Source: Oceanimonas sp052119705
GTDB lineage: Bacteria; Pseudomonadota; Gammaproteobacteria; Enterobacterales; Aeromonadaceae
Assembly (NCBI RefSeq): GCF_052119705.1
Contig: NZ_JBGQOP010000016.1
Coordinates: forward strand, 1 to 64,000
Reading direction: 5' to 3'
Length of the DNA: 64,000 nt
Position numbers and translations under genes: made by a program. Numbering within the stretch: the first letter of the stretch is position 1; the number at the start of each line of letters is the position of its first letter. Under the pieces are notes generated by a model, which saw only the letters and a list, made by a program, of their open reading frames with translations, searched no databases and was not told the DNA's origin. Below are positions 52,364 to 60,891 of the stretch, piece after piece.

Positions 52364-52572
52364 TATGTAATCCACTCGACAGTTTTGACATCAATTCTGG
52401 CGCTCAGGCTGGCCAGCTTAGGGCGGTGAAGCGTATCATAGCGCCAATATAACAATACAGAGCCTAATCTGGGTGCGTCCGCCTATTTTTCGAATAATAA
52501 AGTCAGTTTTCGAAATATAACGCCATTAACCTGCCCCAGTCTTAAGCTAACGCCGAACCGTAAGAGGAAGCC

Positions 52573-54096
52573 ATGAGTATTATCAAAAAGCAGGACTTAA
52601 TCGATTCAGTTGCCGATGCGCTGCAATACATCTCTTATTACCATCCGCTGGACTTCGTACAAGCGTTAGAAAAAGCCTATTTAAAAGAACAAAGCACCGC
52701 TGCCAAAGACGCCATCGCGCAAATTTTGATTAACTCCCGCATGGCAGCCATTGGCCACAGACCCTTATGCCAAGACACCGGCATAGTGACCTGCTTCGTA
52801 AAAATTGGCATGCAAGTGCAGTGGGACAGCGACTTAACGGTGCAAGAAATGGTCGATGAAGGGGTGCGCCGTGCCTACCTCAACCCCGATAACCCGCTGC
52901 GCGCCTCAATTGTGGCAGATCCGGCCGGTACCCGTCTTAACACCAAAGACAACACGCCGTCTGTAGTGCACGTCGAGTTGGTGCAAGGCAATCAAGTTGA
53001 AGTAGCCATTGCCGCCAAAGGCGGTGGCTCTGAGAACAAGGCCAAAATGGCCATGCTCAATCCGTCGGACGACGTGGCCGAGTGGGTGCTCAAAACCCTG
53101 CCCACTATGGGTGCCGGCTGGTGCCCGCCTGGCATGCTGGGCATTGGCATTGGCGGCACCGCCGAAAAAGCCGCAGTAATGGCCAAAGAGGCATTAATGG
53201 ATCCGGTGGACATTCATGAGCTTATCGAGCGCGGCGCCGTAACAACCGAAGAAAAGCTGCGCTTAGACATCTTTGAGCGCGCCAATAAGCTGGGTATCGG
53301 TGCCCAAGGCTTAGGCGGCCTCACCACAGTGGTGGACATTAAAATTATGTCCGCTCCCACACACGCGGCCTCAAAGCCGGTAGTGATGATCCCCAACTGC
53401 GCCGCTACTCGCCACGTGCACTTTACGCTCGATGGCACAGGCCCCGCCGTGCTGACGCCACCTAAATTAGAAGATTGGCCCCAAGTGACCTGGGAAGTGG
53501 GCGACAAGGCGCGCCGCGTAAATCTAGATACGCTGACCAAAGCCGATATTGCGGACTGGAAGATGGGCGAAACCGTGCTTTTATCGGGCAAGCTATTAAC
53601 CGGTCGCGACGCCGCACACAAGCGTATTCAAGAAATGCTGCACAAAGGCGAGCCACTGCCCGTGGACTTTAAAGGCCGCTTTATTTACTACGTGGGCCCA
53701 GTAGACGCCATTGGTGATGAAGCCGTGGGCCCTGCCGGGCCGACGACCGCGACGCGCATGGATAAATTTACCGATCTGATGCTCGAAGCCACCGGTTTAA
53801 TCGGCATGGTCGGTAAAGCCGAGCGCGGCCCCGCCACCGTAGAATCCATCAAGCAGCATAAAGCCGTGTACCTAATGGCGGTGGGCGGTGCCGCTTACTT
53901 AGTGGCAAAAGCCGTGAAGCACGCTCGCGTGGTGGCCTTTGCGGACTTAGGCATGGAAGCCATCTATGAGTTTGACGTGGAAGACATGCCGGTGACCGTG
54001 GCGGTCGACAGCGAGGGCAATAACGCCCACGTAGTTGGCCCCGCCATCTGGAAAGCCAACATCGAAGAGCTGGATGCGAAATTACGCAAGGCGTGA
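52573..54096 (+). CDS. fumA: Class I fumarate hydratase
   Basis: Fe-S fumarase of the TCA cycle, 507 aa in the single-chain form (E. coli FumA 548, so somewhat shorter). Cluster cysteines in RPLCQDTGIVTCF, AGWCPPGMLGIGIGG and IPNCAATRHVHF; the C-terminal beta domain begins near residue 320 and holds AGPTTATRMDKF. GAGGAAGCC precedes the ATG. The stop codon is inside a heptad repeat (GCGTGAA units) and a terminator follows. The upstream gap with pabB is divergent. Confidence 0.95.
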   Translation: MSIIKKQDLIDSVADALQYISYYHPLDFVQALEKAYLKEQSTAAKDAIAQILINSRMAAIGHRPLCQDTGIVTCFVKIGMQVQWDSDLTVQEMVDEGVRRAYLNPDNPLRASIVADPAGTRLNTKDNTPSVVHVELVQGNQVEVAIAAKGGGSENKAKMAMLNPSDDVAEWVLKTLPTMGAGWCPPGMLGIGIGGTAEKAAVMAKEALMDPVDIHELIERGAVTTEEKLRLDIFERANKLGIGAQGLGGLTTVVDIKIMSAPTHAASKPVVMIPNCAATRHVHFTLDGTGPAVLTPPKLEDWPQVTWEVGDKARRVNLDTLTKADIADWKMGETVLLSGKLLTGRDAAHKRIQEMLHKGEPLPVDFKGRFIYYVGPVDAIGDEAVGPAGPTTATRMDKFTDLMLEATGLIGMVGKAERGPATVESIKQHKAVYLMAVGGAAYLVAKAVKHARVVAFADLGMEAIYEFDVEDMPVTVAVDSEGNNAHVVGPAIWKANIEELDAKLRKA

Positions 54097-54107
54097 AGCG
54101 TGAATAT

Positions 54108-54137
54108 AAAAACACCGAGCAGATGCTCGGTGTTTTT
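54108..54137 (+). terminator. Intrinsic terminator of fumA
   Basis: Perfect 14-bp arms 54108-54121 and 54124-54137 with a 2-nt centre; T-run at the end, A-run at the start (possibly bidirectional, serving acr3). Confidence 0.93.
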
Positions 54138-54285
54138 ATTTGGCTTGCGCTCAACTTAAAAACTAATGACAGTACTGATCTCTCTTAATATTTACCAATA
54201 AATATCTCTTCAGATTTAATTTCTATTTCTCCGTGGATTCAGTTGCAAAAAAAAAGATTTAGTATTATCTCGTCCTCTTTACCTT

Positions 54286-55332
54286 TTACCCTTCACTGGC
54301 GCTCGTCTCAAACCAAGGCCTTGTACGGTTTGCAAACCACACTAGCGACAGCATAACCGGCACTTCCACTAATACGCCCACTACCGTAGCCAGTGCAGCA
54401 CCTGATTGCAGGCCAAATAAGCCGATGGCGACCGCTACCGCTAACTCAAAGAAGTTAGAGGTGCCTATCATGCAGGCTGGTGCGGCTATGTTATGACTGA
54501 GCTTGAGTTTTAGCGCCAGCCAATACCCCAAGGCGAAAATGCCATAGGTTTGCAGCAATAAGGGAATGGCGATCAGGCCAATCACCAAAGGTTTCGCCAC
54601 TATGGTCGGCGCTTGCAGGCCGAATAACAGCACTACCGTGGTCAACAAACCCAGTATCGACCAAGGTTTACAGCGTGCCACTAGCACACTGAGCGGTTGT
54701 GGCTCAGGCTGCTTCGCCTGCACTTTTTGCCACAGTAGTCGTATCGCTATGCCTGCCACCAGCGGCAACACCACATATAAACCCACGGACAAGAGCAAGG
54801 TCTGCCACGGCACGCCAATGGCATTAATGCCTAACAGCAAGGCGGCCAAGGGCGCGAACGCAAACACCATCACCAGATTGTTCACCGACACTTGCACCAG
54901 CGTGTAGTTAGGGTCACCGCGCGTCAGCTGGCTCCACACAAACACCATGGCGGTACAAGGCGCCACACCCAGCAAGATCATGCCGGCTATGTATTCACCG
55001 GCCATGCCGGGTTCAACCCAAGGCGCAAAGATCACTCTAAAGAATAACCAGGCCAGCAAGGCCATGGTAAAGGGCTTGATCAACCAATTAATCACCAAGG
55101 TCAACACTAAGCCCTTGGGCTTTTTGCCGACATTTTTCACGGCCGTAAAGTCGATTTGGATCATCATGGGCGTGATCATCAACCAGATCAGCACAGCCAC
55201 CACTAAGTTCACTTGGGCAACTTGCCAAGTCGCCAGCTCAGCAAACAACTCTGGCATCACTTGGCCTAACACCAAGCCAGCTCCTATACTTAACGCCACC
55301 CAAAGCGAGAGAAAACGTTCAAAAATACCCAT
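54286..55332 (-). CDS. acr3: Arsenite efflux transporter ACR3
   Basis: Inner-membrane arsenite permease of the BASS-fold ACR3 family, 348 aa, about ten membrane segments. Conserved cysteine in GVAPCTAMVFVWSQL (helix 4) and the ALPLVAG-like VLPLVAGI; 'GTSNFFELAVAVAIGLFG' is a family hallmark. Last gene of arsR-arsC-arsH-acr3, 37 nt after arsH. Its stop codon TAA lies in heptad-like GGTAAAG repeats, facing fumA. Confidence 0.95.
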   Translation of the reverse strand: MGIFERFLSLWVALSIGAGLVLGQVMPELFAELATWQVAQVNLVVAVLIWLMITPMMIQIDFTAVKNVGKKPKGLVLTLVINWLIKPFTMALLAWLFFRVIFAPWVEPGMAGEYIAGMILLGVAPCTAMVFVWSQLTRGDPNYTLVQVSVNNLVMVFAFAPLAALLLGINAIGVPWQTLLLSVGLYVVLPLVAGIAIRLLWQKVQAKQPEPQPLSVLVARCKPWSILGLLTTVVLLFGLQAPTIVAKPLVIGLIAIPLLLQTYGIFALGYWLALKLKLSHNIAAPACMIGTSNFFELAVAVAIGLFGLQSGAALATVVGVLVEVPVMLSLVWFANRTRPWFETSASEG

Positions 55333-55369
55333 ATTATTTCTGCTTATTAAATTTTAATTAAGCCTACAG

Positions 55370-56110
55370 TTACAAAGCGCTTTGATTCACTCTTTGCATC
55401 AATTGCGCTGCGGTTTCTACGCGCTCTGAATAACGATCCGTCAAATAGGCACTGTTATCGCGGGTGAGTAGCGTGAACTTCATCAGCTCTTCCATCACAT
55501 CCACGATGCGATTGTAATAAGGCGAGGGTTTCATGCGGTTATTATCATCAAACTCCATAAATGCCTTAGCTACCGAAGACTGATTAGGAATGGTGATCAT
55601 GCGCATCCAACGCCCTAAAATACGCAGCTGATTCACCGCATTAAATGACTGAGAGCCCCCACACACCTGCATTACCGCCAAGGTTTTACCTTGGCTGGGG
55701 CGGACTGCACCTAGGCTAAGCGGTATCCAATCAATTTGAGTTTTCATCACGCCCGTCATGGCGCCATGGCGCTCCGGCGAACACCACACTTGCCCCTCAG
55801 ACCAATTCACGAGCTCGCGCAACTCTTGTACTTTGGGATGCTCAGCATCATCGCCATCGGCCAGCGGCAAGCCGGTGGGATCATAAATGCGCACGTCCGC
55901 TCCCATAAACAGCAGTAAACGCGCACACTCTTCGATCACTAAGCGGCTAAAGGAGCGTTGGCGTAAAGAGCCGTACAGCAACAAGATCCGCGGCTTATGA
56001 GCATCCGCCGTGTGACTGAAATTGGGCAACTGGAAATGCTGTTCATCAATATTGGGCAAGCTAATATCGGGCAATAAAGTGTCGGGCAAACAAGTGTCGG
56101 CTAGGCTCAT
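55370..56110 (-). CDS. arsH: Arsenical resistance protein ArsH
   Basis: NADPH:FMN oxidoreductase that in characterised members oxidises trivalent organoarsenicals. 246 aa from ATG 56110 (AGGA 8 nt upstream), which overlaps the arsC stop as ATGA. Core: RILLLYGSLRQRSFSRLVIEE (FMN phosphate), 'WCSPERHGAMTGVMKTQIDWIPL', 'VCGGSQSFNAVNQLRILGRWMRM'. The extreme N-terminus is odd: LPD-type units repeated because of a 15-bp tandem DNA repeat. Confidence 0.95.
   Translation of the reverse strand: MSLADTCLPDTLLPDISLPNIDEQHFQLPNFSHTADAHKPRILLLYGSLRQRSFSRLVIEECARLLLFMGADVRIYDPTGLPLADGDDAEHPKVQELRELVNWSEGQVWCSPERHGAMTGVMKTQIDWIPLSLGAVRPSQGKTLAVMQVCGGSQSFNAVNQLRILGRWMRMITIPNQSSVAKAFMEFDDNNRMKPSPYYNRIVDVMEELMKFTLLTRDNSAYLTDRYSERVETAAQLMQRVNQSAL
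56050..56105. repeat. 15-bp in-frame tandem repeat at the arsH N-terminus
   Basis: Units at 56050, 56065 and 56080 with a partial unit at 56095 share TNTCGGGCAA or a close variant. They encode the repeated DTxLPD/DISLPN stretch right after the start codon. More diverged than the repeat in pabC. Confidence 0.85.
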
Positions 56111-56589
56111 GGATTGATTCCTGAAGGCTGTGTGGCTAATACGGACAGCGCGGCAGGCCACTGAGAGCGCTCTTGGCGGGCCACGGTTAATAAAGACGCG
56201 ACTCTGTCACTGATCAAGCCAATGGTGTGGCGAAAGGCGTCCGCCAGTTCTTCGTCGGTACCGGTTAATTTAGACGGATCGGCCAAGCCCCAGTGCAGGA
56301 CTGTGGTGTTACCAAACCACACAGGGCACGTTTCTGCGGCAGCACTGTCGCACACAGTGATCACCACATCCGGTGCAAAATCCGCAAATTCATCCCATGA
56401 CTGGCTGCGCAAATGGTTAGTCTCAATGCCCGCCTCGGCCAAATAAGTCAACGACAAAGGATGCACGGCGCCCACGGGCTGACTGCCGGCACTTCTGGCC
56501 TCCAATAAGCCTTGGCCAAGGTGCTGAGTCACGGCTTCTGACAATATGCTGCGACAGCGATTATGGGTACAGATATACAAGATTTTCAT
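56107..56589 (-). CDS. arsC: Arsenate reductase, thioredoxin-coupled (LMW-PTP fold)
   Basis: 160 aa. P-loop ICTHNRCRS near the N-terminus with the nucleophilic Cys, and two further Cys in VCDSAAAETCPVW, the arrangement of thioredoxin-linked ArsC; WGLADPSKLTGTDEELADAF is typical. Converts arsenate to arsenite for export by ACR3. ATG 56589 has GAGGA 5-6 nt upstream. 38 nt after arsR; overlaps arsH. Confidence 0.95.
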   Translation of the reverse strand: MKILYICTHNRCRSILSEAVTQHLGQGLLEARSAGSQPVGAVHPLSLTYLAEAGIETNHLRSQSWDEFADFAPDVVITVCDSAAAETCPVWFGNTTVLHWGLADPSKLTGTDEELADAFRHTIGLISDRVASLLTVARQERSQWPAALSVLATQPSGINP

Positions 56590-56627
56590 GGGTTTCCTCA
56601 GCTCTGGTTTCATTACAGTTTCCTAGA

Positions 56628-56957
56628 TTAGCTTTCACATAAGGGCGAGACTTTAACAAGCCGTTGCTGGCAGTCATGCAAGTAGTCTTGATGGTGCGCC
56701 GCTGTTTGCTGCAAGACAGCGCCCGCCCAAGCGGGTAATTGCGGATGCAACCGGTAATACACCCAGCGGCCACGACGCTCGTCCATTAATAAATCACACT
56801 TTCTTAGCTCGGATAAGTGTCGAGAGACTTTAGGCTGGCTAAGCTCCAGTGCTTGCTGCAAGTCGCAGACGCACAGCTCTTGATACTGAAAAATCAGCAG
56901 CAAAGATTTTAAGCGCGTATCGTCGGCCAAACTCTTAAAAAATACCAAGGGCGACAT
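56628..56957 (-). CDS. arsR: Arsenite-responsive repressor ArsR
   Basis: SmtB/ArsR winged-helix repressor, 109 aa from ATG 56957 (GAGG 5 nt upstream). The metal site ELCVCDLQQAL keeps the two Cys of the E. coli-type As(III) site but not the third (E. coli CDLC). The recognition helix is SQPKVSRHLSELRKCDLL, and the wing is DERRGRWVYYRLHP. First gene of the operon; a 42-bp palindrome upstream is its likely operator. Confidence 0.95.
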   Translation of the reverse strand: MSPLVFFKSLADDTRLKSLLLIFQYQELCVCDLQQALELSQPKVSRHLSELRKCDLLMDERRGRWVYYRLHPQLPAWAGAVLQQTAAHHQDYLHDCQQRLVKVSPLCES

Positions 56958-56971
56958 AATAACCTCAGTCA

Positions 56972-57013
56972 TTAACATGTGATTTATCATATATATGAAA
57001 ATTCGCATGTCAA
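56972..57013. promoter_or_regulatory. Palindromic candidate ArsR operator
   Basis: 42-bp imperfect palindrome centred between 56992 and 56993: perfect core TCATATATATGA (56987-56998) and outer ACATG/CATGT arms. Only a few symmetrical positions mismatch. It lies 15-56 nt upstream of the arsR start, where the promoter must be. Confidence 0.7.
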
Positions 57014-57020
57014 TATTTTA

Positions 57021-57043
57021 GGTGTGAGGTGTGAGGTGTGAGG
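57021..57043 (+). repeat. Three perfect GGTGTGA heptads upstream of arsR/rlmI
   Basis: Three identical 7-bp units in tandem. Lies in the divergent arsR-rlmI gap, so not after a stop codon. Confidence 0.75.
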
Positions 57044-57145
57044 AAAAAATTAGCGATATTGCACCGCTCCAATATTTATTTTCGCGGCTGGTTTGTGCTT
57101 GTGGGCGCAACCCTTTAAAATCACCGCCCGCTTCTTTTAAATAGC

Positions 57146-58345
57146 ATGCCCATGACCATCACAGTTACTCTGATCGCCGGACGAGAAAAGTCCCTACAAC
57201 GTCGTCACCCTTGGGTGTTTTCTCGTGCCGTAGACAAGGTGCTCGGCCAACCCAACGCCGGTGATACGGTGGACATTGTCAGTCAAAAAGGCGAATGGCT
57301 CGCCCGGGGCTTTTACTCGCCGCAGTCGCAAATTCGCGCCCGCGTGTGGAGCTTCGATAAAAACGAAGTAATAGACGACGCTTTCTTCTTGCGCCGTTTA
57401 AGCCGCGCCAAAGACAGCCGCCAGCCACTGATTGATGAGCAAGGCTTGACCGGTTATCGGTTATGCGCCGCCGAGTCCGACGGCCTGCCCGGCGTGACCA
57501 TAGATGTGTATGCCAATGTGGTGGTGTGTCAGCTGCTGAGCACGGGAGCCGAGCGCTGGCGTAAAGCCATAGTCGCGGCGCTGAATACCTTGTATCCCAG
57601 TGCCTGTATTTATGAGCGCTCCGATGTGGCAGTGCGTAAGAAAGAAGGCCTAGCCGAGCGTAAAGGTGTGCTGTCTGGCACCCTGCCCGAGCAGCCAATC
57701 GTTATCGAGGAAAATAACGGCGTTAAGATCTTGGTCGACGTCGAAAACGGCCATAAAACCGGTTTTTATCTGGATCAGCGCGATAACCGCCGTCTTGCCG
57801 CCCGTTATTGCCAAGATAAGCGGGTATTAAACTGCTTTAGCTACACCGGCACCTTTGGCGTGTATGCGCTAAAAGGCGGCGCGACTGAGGTGGTTAACGT
57901 CGATATGTCTGAGTCGGCCTTGGCCTTGGCCGAGCAAAACGTGGCCCTCAACAAGCTGGACTTAAGCCGCGTTAAATGTGAACAAGCCGATGTGTTTAAG
58001 TTGCTGCGTGCTTATCGCGAACAAGGCCAACGTTTCGACGTGATAGTGCTGGATCCGCCAAAGTTTGCCGAAAGCAAAGCCCAGCTCAATGGCGCCTGCC
58101 GCGGTTATAAAGACATTAATATGCTGGCCTTTCAGTTATTGAATGCTGGCGGCGTATTACTGACTTTCTCTTGCTCAGGTTTAATGACTCAAGATTTGTT
58201 CCAAAAAATCGTCGCCGATGCCGCACTCGATGCCGGTCGTGATGCGCAAATCCTCGAGCGCTTAAATCAAGCCGCCGATCACCCGATTGGCACCGCGTAT
58301 CCAGAAGGGCATTACCTGAAAGGCCTCGTCGTTCGCGCTTGGTAA
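57146..58345 (+). CDS. rlmI: 23S rRNA m5C1962 methyltransferase
   Basis: SAM-dependent RlmI/YccW, 399 aa. N-terminal PUA domain (GREKSLQRRHPWVFSRAV), EEHD-like middle domain, then the Rossmann domain: LNCFSYTGTFGVYA, VVNVDMSESAL, VIVLDPPKFAESK and FSCSGLM, where DPPKF and the following TCSC-like region form the active site. ATG 57146 or ATG 57152 are both possible starts; no ribosome site is clear. Confidence 0.96.
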   Translation: MPMTITVTLIAGREKSLQRRHPWVFSRAVDKVLGQPNAGDTVDIVSQKGEWLARGFYSPQSQIRARVWSFDKNEVIDDAFFLRRLSRAKDSRQPLIDEQGLTGYRLCAAESDGLPGVTIDVYANVVVCQLLSTGAERWRKAIVAALNTLYPSACIYERSDVAVRKKEGLAERKGVLSGTLPEQPIVIEENNGVKILVDVENGHKTGFYLDQRDNRRLAARYCQDKRVLNCFSYTGTFGVYALKGGATEVVNVDMSESALALAEQNVALNKLDLSRVKCEQADVFKLLRAYREQGQRFDVIVLDPPKFAESKAQLNGACRGYKDINMLAFQLLNAGGVLLTFSCSGLMTQDLFQKIVADAALDAGRDAQILERLNQAADHPIGTAYPEGHYLKGLVVRAW

Positions 58346-58380
58346 GCCCATCGCCGTGAGACCTGCCCCCTGAAGATAGA

Positions 58381-58411
58381 GGCGTAAGAGGTAACCCTCT
58401 TGCGCCTTTTT
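58381..58411 (+). terminator. Intrinsic terminator of rlmI
   Basis: 11-bp stem (one G-U pair), arms 58381-58391 and 58396-58406, 4-nt loop, then five T. Confidence 0.9.
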
Positions 58412-58555
58412 GTTTGGGCAAGATAACGCGCTTATCACTCCCCTATTCTCCCCGCCCACCCTGCTTACCTTCACAATCCCTGCCTTCTTTATTCACAGCC
58501 ACCCCTGTTAGGAGTAGTATTACCGCTTTCTGTCAGTGAACCCAAGGAAGCCCAA

Positions 58556-59593
58556 GTGGAACCCATTCGCCTCACTCAATACAGCCACGGCGCCGGCTGC
58601 GGCTGCAAAATCTCGCCCACCGTACTCGACACTATCTTACACAGCCAGCTGCCGCGCTTTAATGACCCGCGCTTAATCGTGGGCAACGACAGCCGAGACG
58701 ACGCGGCCGTGGTCGATATTGGTAATGGCATGGGCATTATTTCTACCACCGACTTCTTTATGCCAATCGTCGACGACCCCTTTACCTTTGGCCGCATTGC
58801 CGCCACCAACGCCATCAGCGATGTGTACGCCATGGGCGGCACGCCGATTGTGGCCATCGCTATTTTAGGCTGGCCAATTAATGTGCTGGCGCCAGAAATT
58901 GCCCAACAGGTGATCGATGGCGGCCGTCAGGCTTGTATGGACGCGGGTATTTCACTGGCCGGCGGTCACAGCATAGATGCACCTGAGCCAATTTTTGGTT
59001 TGGCGGTGACCGGCCAAATCCCGCTCGATCAGGTGAAGCGCAACGACACGGCCCGCGCTGGCGACCTGTTATTTTTGACCAAGCCACTCGGCATTGGCAT
59101 CTTATCGACCGCGCAAAAGAAAGGCCTGTTATTGCCTGAACACGCCACGCTGGCGGCAGAGGTCATGTGCCAACTCAATAAACCCGGCCAAGACTTTGCC
59201 CGCCTCAAAGGCGTGCACGCCATGACAGATGTCACCGGTTTTGGCCTGATGGGCCACTTGAGTGAAGTGTGCGACGGTGCCGATGTGAGTGCTGTGTTAC
59301 ACATGGATAAGATCCCGCTGCTGCCCGAGTTAGATCATTATTTAGCGGCCGGTGCCGTGCCCGGTGGCACTCATAGAAACTTTGAAGCCTATGGCCATAA
59401 GTTAGCGCCGTTAACCACGCGCCAGCAGCAGATCTTATGTGACCCACAAACCAGTGGTGGACTTTTGGTGGCGGTCAGTCCAGCGGCGGTAAACGACTTC
59501 TTACAGCTGGCCGAGCAACACGACTTGTGCTTAACCGCCATTGGCGAGCTGACCGCGCCAAAAGCCCACCGCATCGAGGTGCTGGGTGAGTGA
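58556..59593 (+). CDS. selD: Selenide, water dikinase
   Basis: Makes selenophosphate from selenide and ATP. 345 aa. The N-terminal active-site motif SHGAGCGCK has cysteine, not selenocysteine, at the catalytic position. ISTTDFFMPIVDDP, DAMGGTP-like YAMGGTPIVAIAILG, AGGHSIDAPEPIFG and DVTGFGLMGHL are family blocks. The start is GTG, with AAGGAA 6 nt upstream. Overlaps selU by 8 nt. Confidence 0.97.
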   Translation: MEPIRLTQYSHGAGCGCKISPTVLDTILHSQLPRFNDPRLIVGNDSRDDAAVVDIGNGMGIISTTDFFMPIVDDPFTFGRIAATNAISDVYAMGGTPIVAIAILGWPINVLAPEIAQQVIDGGRQACMDAGISLAGGHSIDAPEPIFGLAVTGQIPLDQVKRNDTARAGDLLFLTKPLGIGILSTAQKKGLLLPEHATLAAEVMCQLNKPGQDFARLKGVHAMTDVTGFGLMGHLSEVCDGADVSAVLHMDKIPLLPELDHYLAAGAVPGGTHRNFEAYGHKLAPLTTRQQQILCDPQTSGGLLVAVSPAAVNDFLQLAEQHDLCLTAIGELTAPKAHRIEVLGE

Positions 59594-60695
59594 GTTGAAA
59601 TCCGCACATGAATTAGCGTTAAACTTGCCACTCACACAGGATTACGAACAGCTCTTGGTGGGCGATGTGCCCATGCTGGACTTGCGCGCACCGATTGAAT
59701 TTAGTGAAGGGGCCTTTCCGCTCGCCACTAACCTGCCATTAATGAGCGATGACGAGCGCGCCCAAGTGGGCACCTGCTTTAAAAACCGCGGCCAAGATGC
59801 CGCCATCGCCTTGGGCCATTCGTTAGTGGCCGGTGAGTTGCGTGAGCAACGCTTACAGGCATGGCTAAATTGGCTGGCATTGCATCCTACTGGCGTCATT
59901 TATTGCTTTAGAGGGGGCTTGCGTAGCCAAACCGTACAGCAATGGTTGGCTGAAGCTGGCCGCCCCGTTACTCGGGTTGACGGCGGTTATAAAGCCCTGC
60001 GCCAGCGCTTGATCACTGAGCTTGAGCAAGGTTTTGAACAACCGGGCTTCGTGCTCTCTGGCCTCACCGGCAGCGGCAAAACCGACTGGCTCAACCGCAG
60101 CCCGCTGTCGCTGGATCTTGAAGGTTTTGCTCACCACAGAGGCTCCAGCTTTGGCCATTGGGCCGAGCCCCAACCTAAGCCCATCGACTTTGAAAACCGT
60201 TTGGCGATTGCCCGCTTAAAGCAGCGCCGTGCCGGTGTTGAGTCTTGGCTAGTAGAAGATGAAAGTGCCATGATCGGTCGCTGCCCACTGCCCAAGCGGC
60301 TGTATGCGCGCATGCAGCAGGTGCCCGTCTTGCTATTAGAAGTACCCTTTGAGCAACGAGTGCGTCAAATTCAGCACGATTATGTCGACACTATGCTGAC
60401 GCGGTTTAACGGGGATATTTCACGCTTAAGTGAGTATCTGCAAGACAGCTTAAAGCGCTTATATAAACGCTTAGGCGATCGCGATTGGCGCCAGCTCTCC
60501 CAACAAATGACGGATGCTATTAATCAGCAACTGTTAGGCTATGACTCAGACGGCCATCAAGAGTGGATAAGCGAGCTGTTAAATCGTTACTACGACCCTA
60601 TCTATACCCGCCATCAAGCCAGTAAAGAAGAGCGTATTGCAGTACGCGGCAATGAAGACGAACTCGCGCACTGGTTGGCTAAGCAGCCAGTGTAA
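59586..60695 (+). CDS. selU: tRNA 2-selenouridine synthase
   Basis: Replaces sulfur by selenium in the wobble 2-thiouridine of Lys, Glu and Gln tRNAs, through a geranylated intermediate (SelU/MnmH/YbbB). 369 aa: rhodanese domain with catalytic Cys in IYCFRGGLRSQ, then a P-loop domain GLTGSGKT. The start is GTG with GAGG 6 nt upstream, inside the selD coding end. No selA/selB is in the window, so selenium use here may be for tRNA alone. Confidence 0.95.
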   Translation: MSELKSAHELALNLPLTQDYEQLLVGDVPMLDLRAPIEFSEGAFPLATNLPLMSDDERAQVGTCFKNRGQDAAIALGHSLVAGELREQRLQAWLNWLALHPTGVIYCFRGGLRSQTVQQWLAEAGRPVTRVDGGYKALRQRLITELEQGFEQPGFVLSGLTGSGKTDWLNRSPLSLDLEGFAHHRGSSFGHWAEPQPKPIDFENRLAIARLKQRRAGVESWLVEDESAMIGRCPLPKRLYARMQQVPVLLLEVPFEQRVRQIQHDYVDTMLTRFNGDISRLSEYLQDSLKRLYKRLGDRDWRQLSQQMTDAINQQLLGYDSDGHQEWISELLNRYYDPIYTRHQASKEERIAVRGNEDELAHWLAKQPV

Positions 60696-60778
60696 GCCAG
60701 TGCGCAACCACAAAGATTATGTTAAGTAAAATAATTGGCTACTGAAATATATGGGGCTGCAATCGGATTTATAAGACT

Positions 60779-60825
60779 AAAGCCAAAACACTATTATTGT
60801 TAACCGCTTTAAGGTGTTTGGCTTT
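60779..60825 (+). terminator. Possible terminator after selU
   Basis: Arms 60779-60791 and 60813-60825 pair with a one-base bulge around a 21-nt loop; T-rich sequence follows. Weaker than the other terminators in this window. Confidence 0.45.
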
Positions 60826-60891
60826 CTTCCATGTATACAGTGGCAAAACGCCCTTTCTGTTATATTTTGATATTTAAAAGGAATTTACATC

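Noticed and set aside
54286..57013. Arsenic operon as part of a mobile island
   Set aside because: No integrase, transposase, tRNA junction or flanking repeats; base composition looks like the surroundings.
15844..57043. Heptad repeats as a CRISPR array
   Set aside because: The units are contiguous 7-mers without spacers and are scattered over many loci; no cas genes.
58556..59593. Selenocysteine-containing SelD
   Set aside because: The active-site motif reads GAGCGCK with cysteine codons and there is no in-frame TGA.
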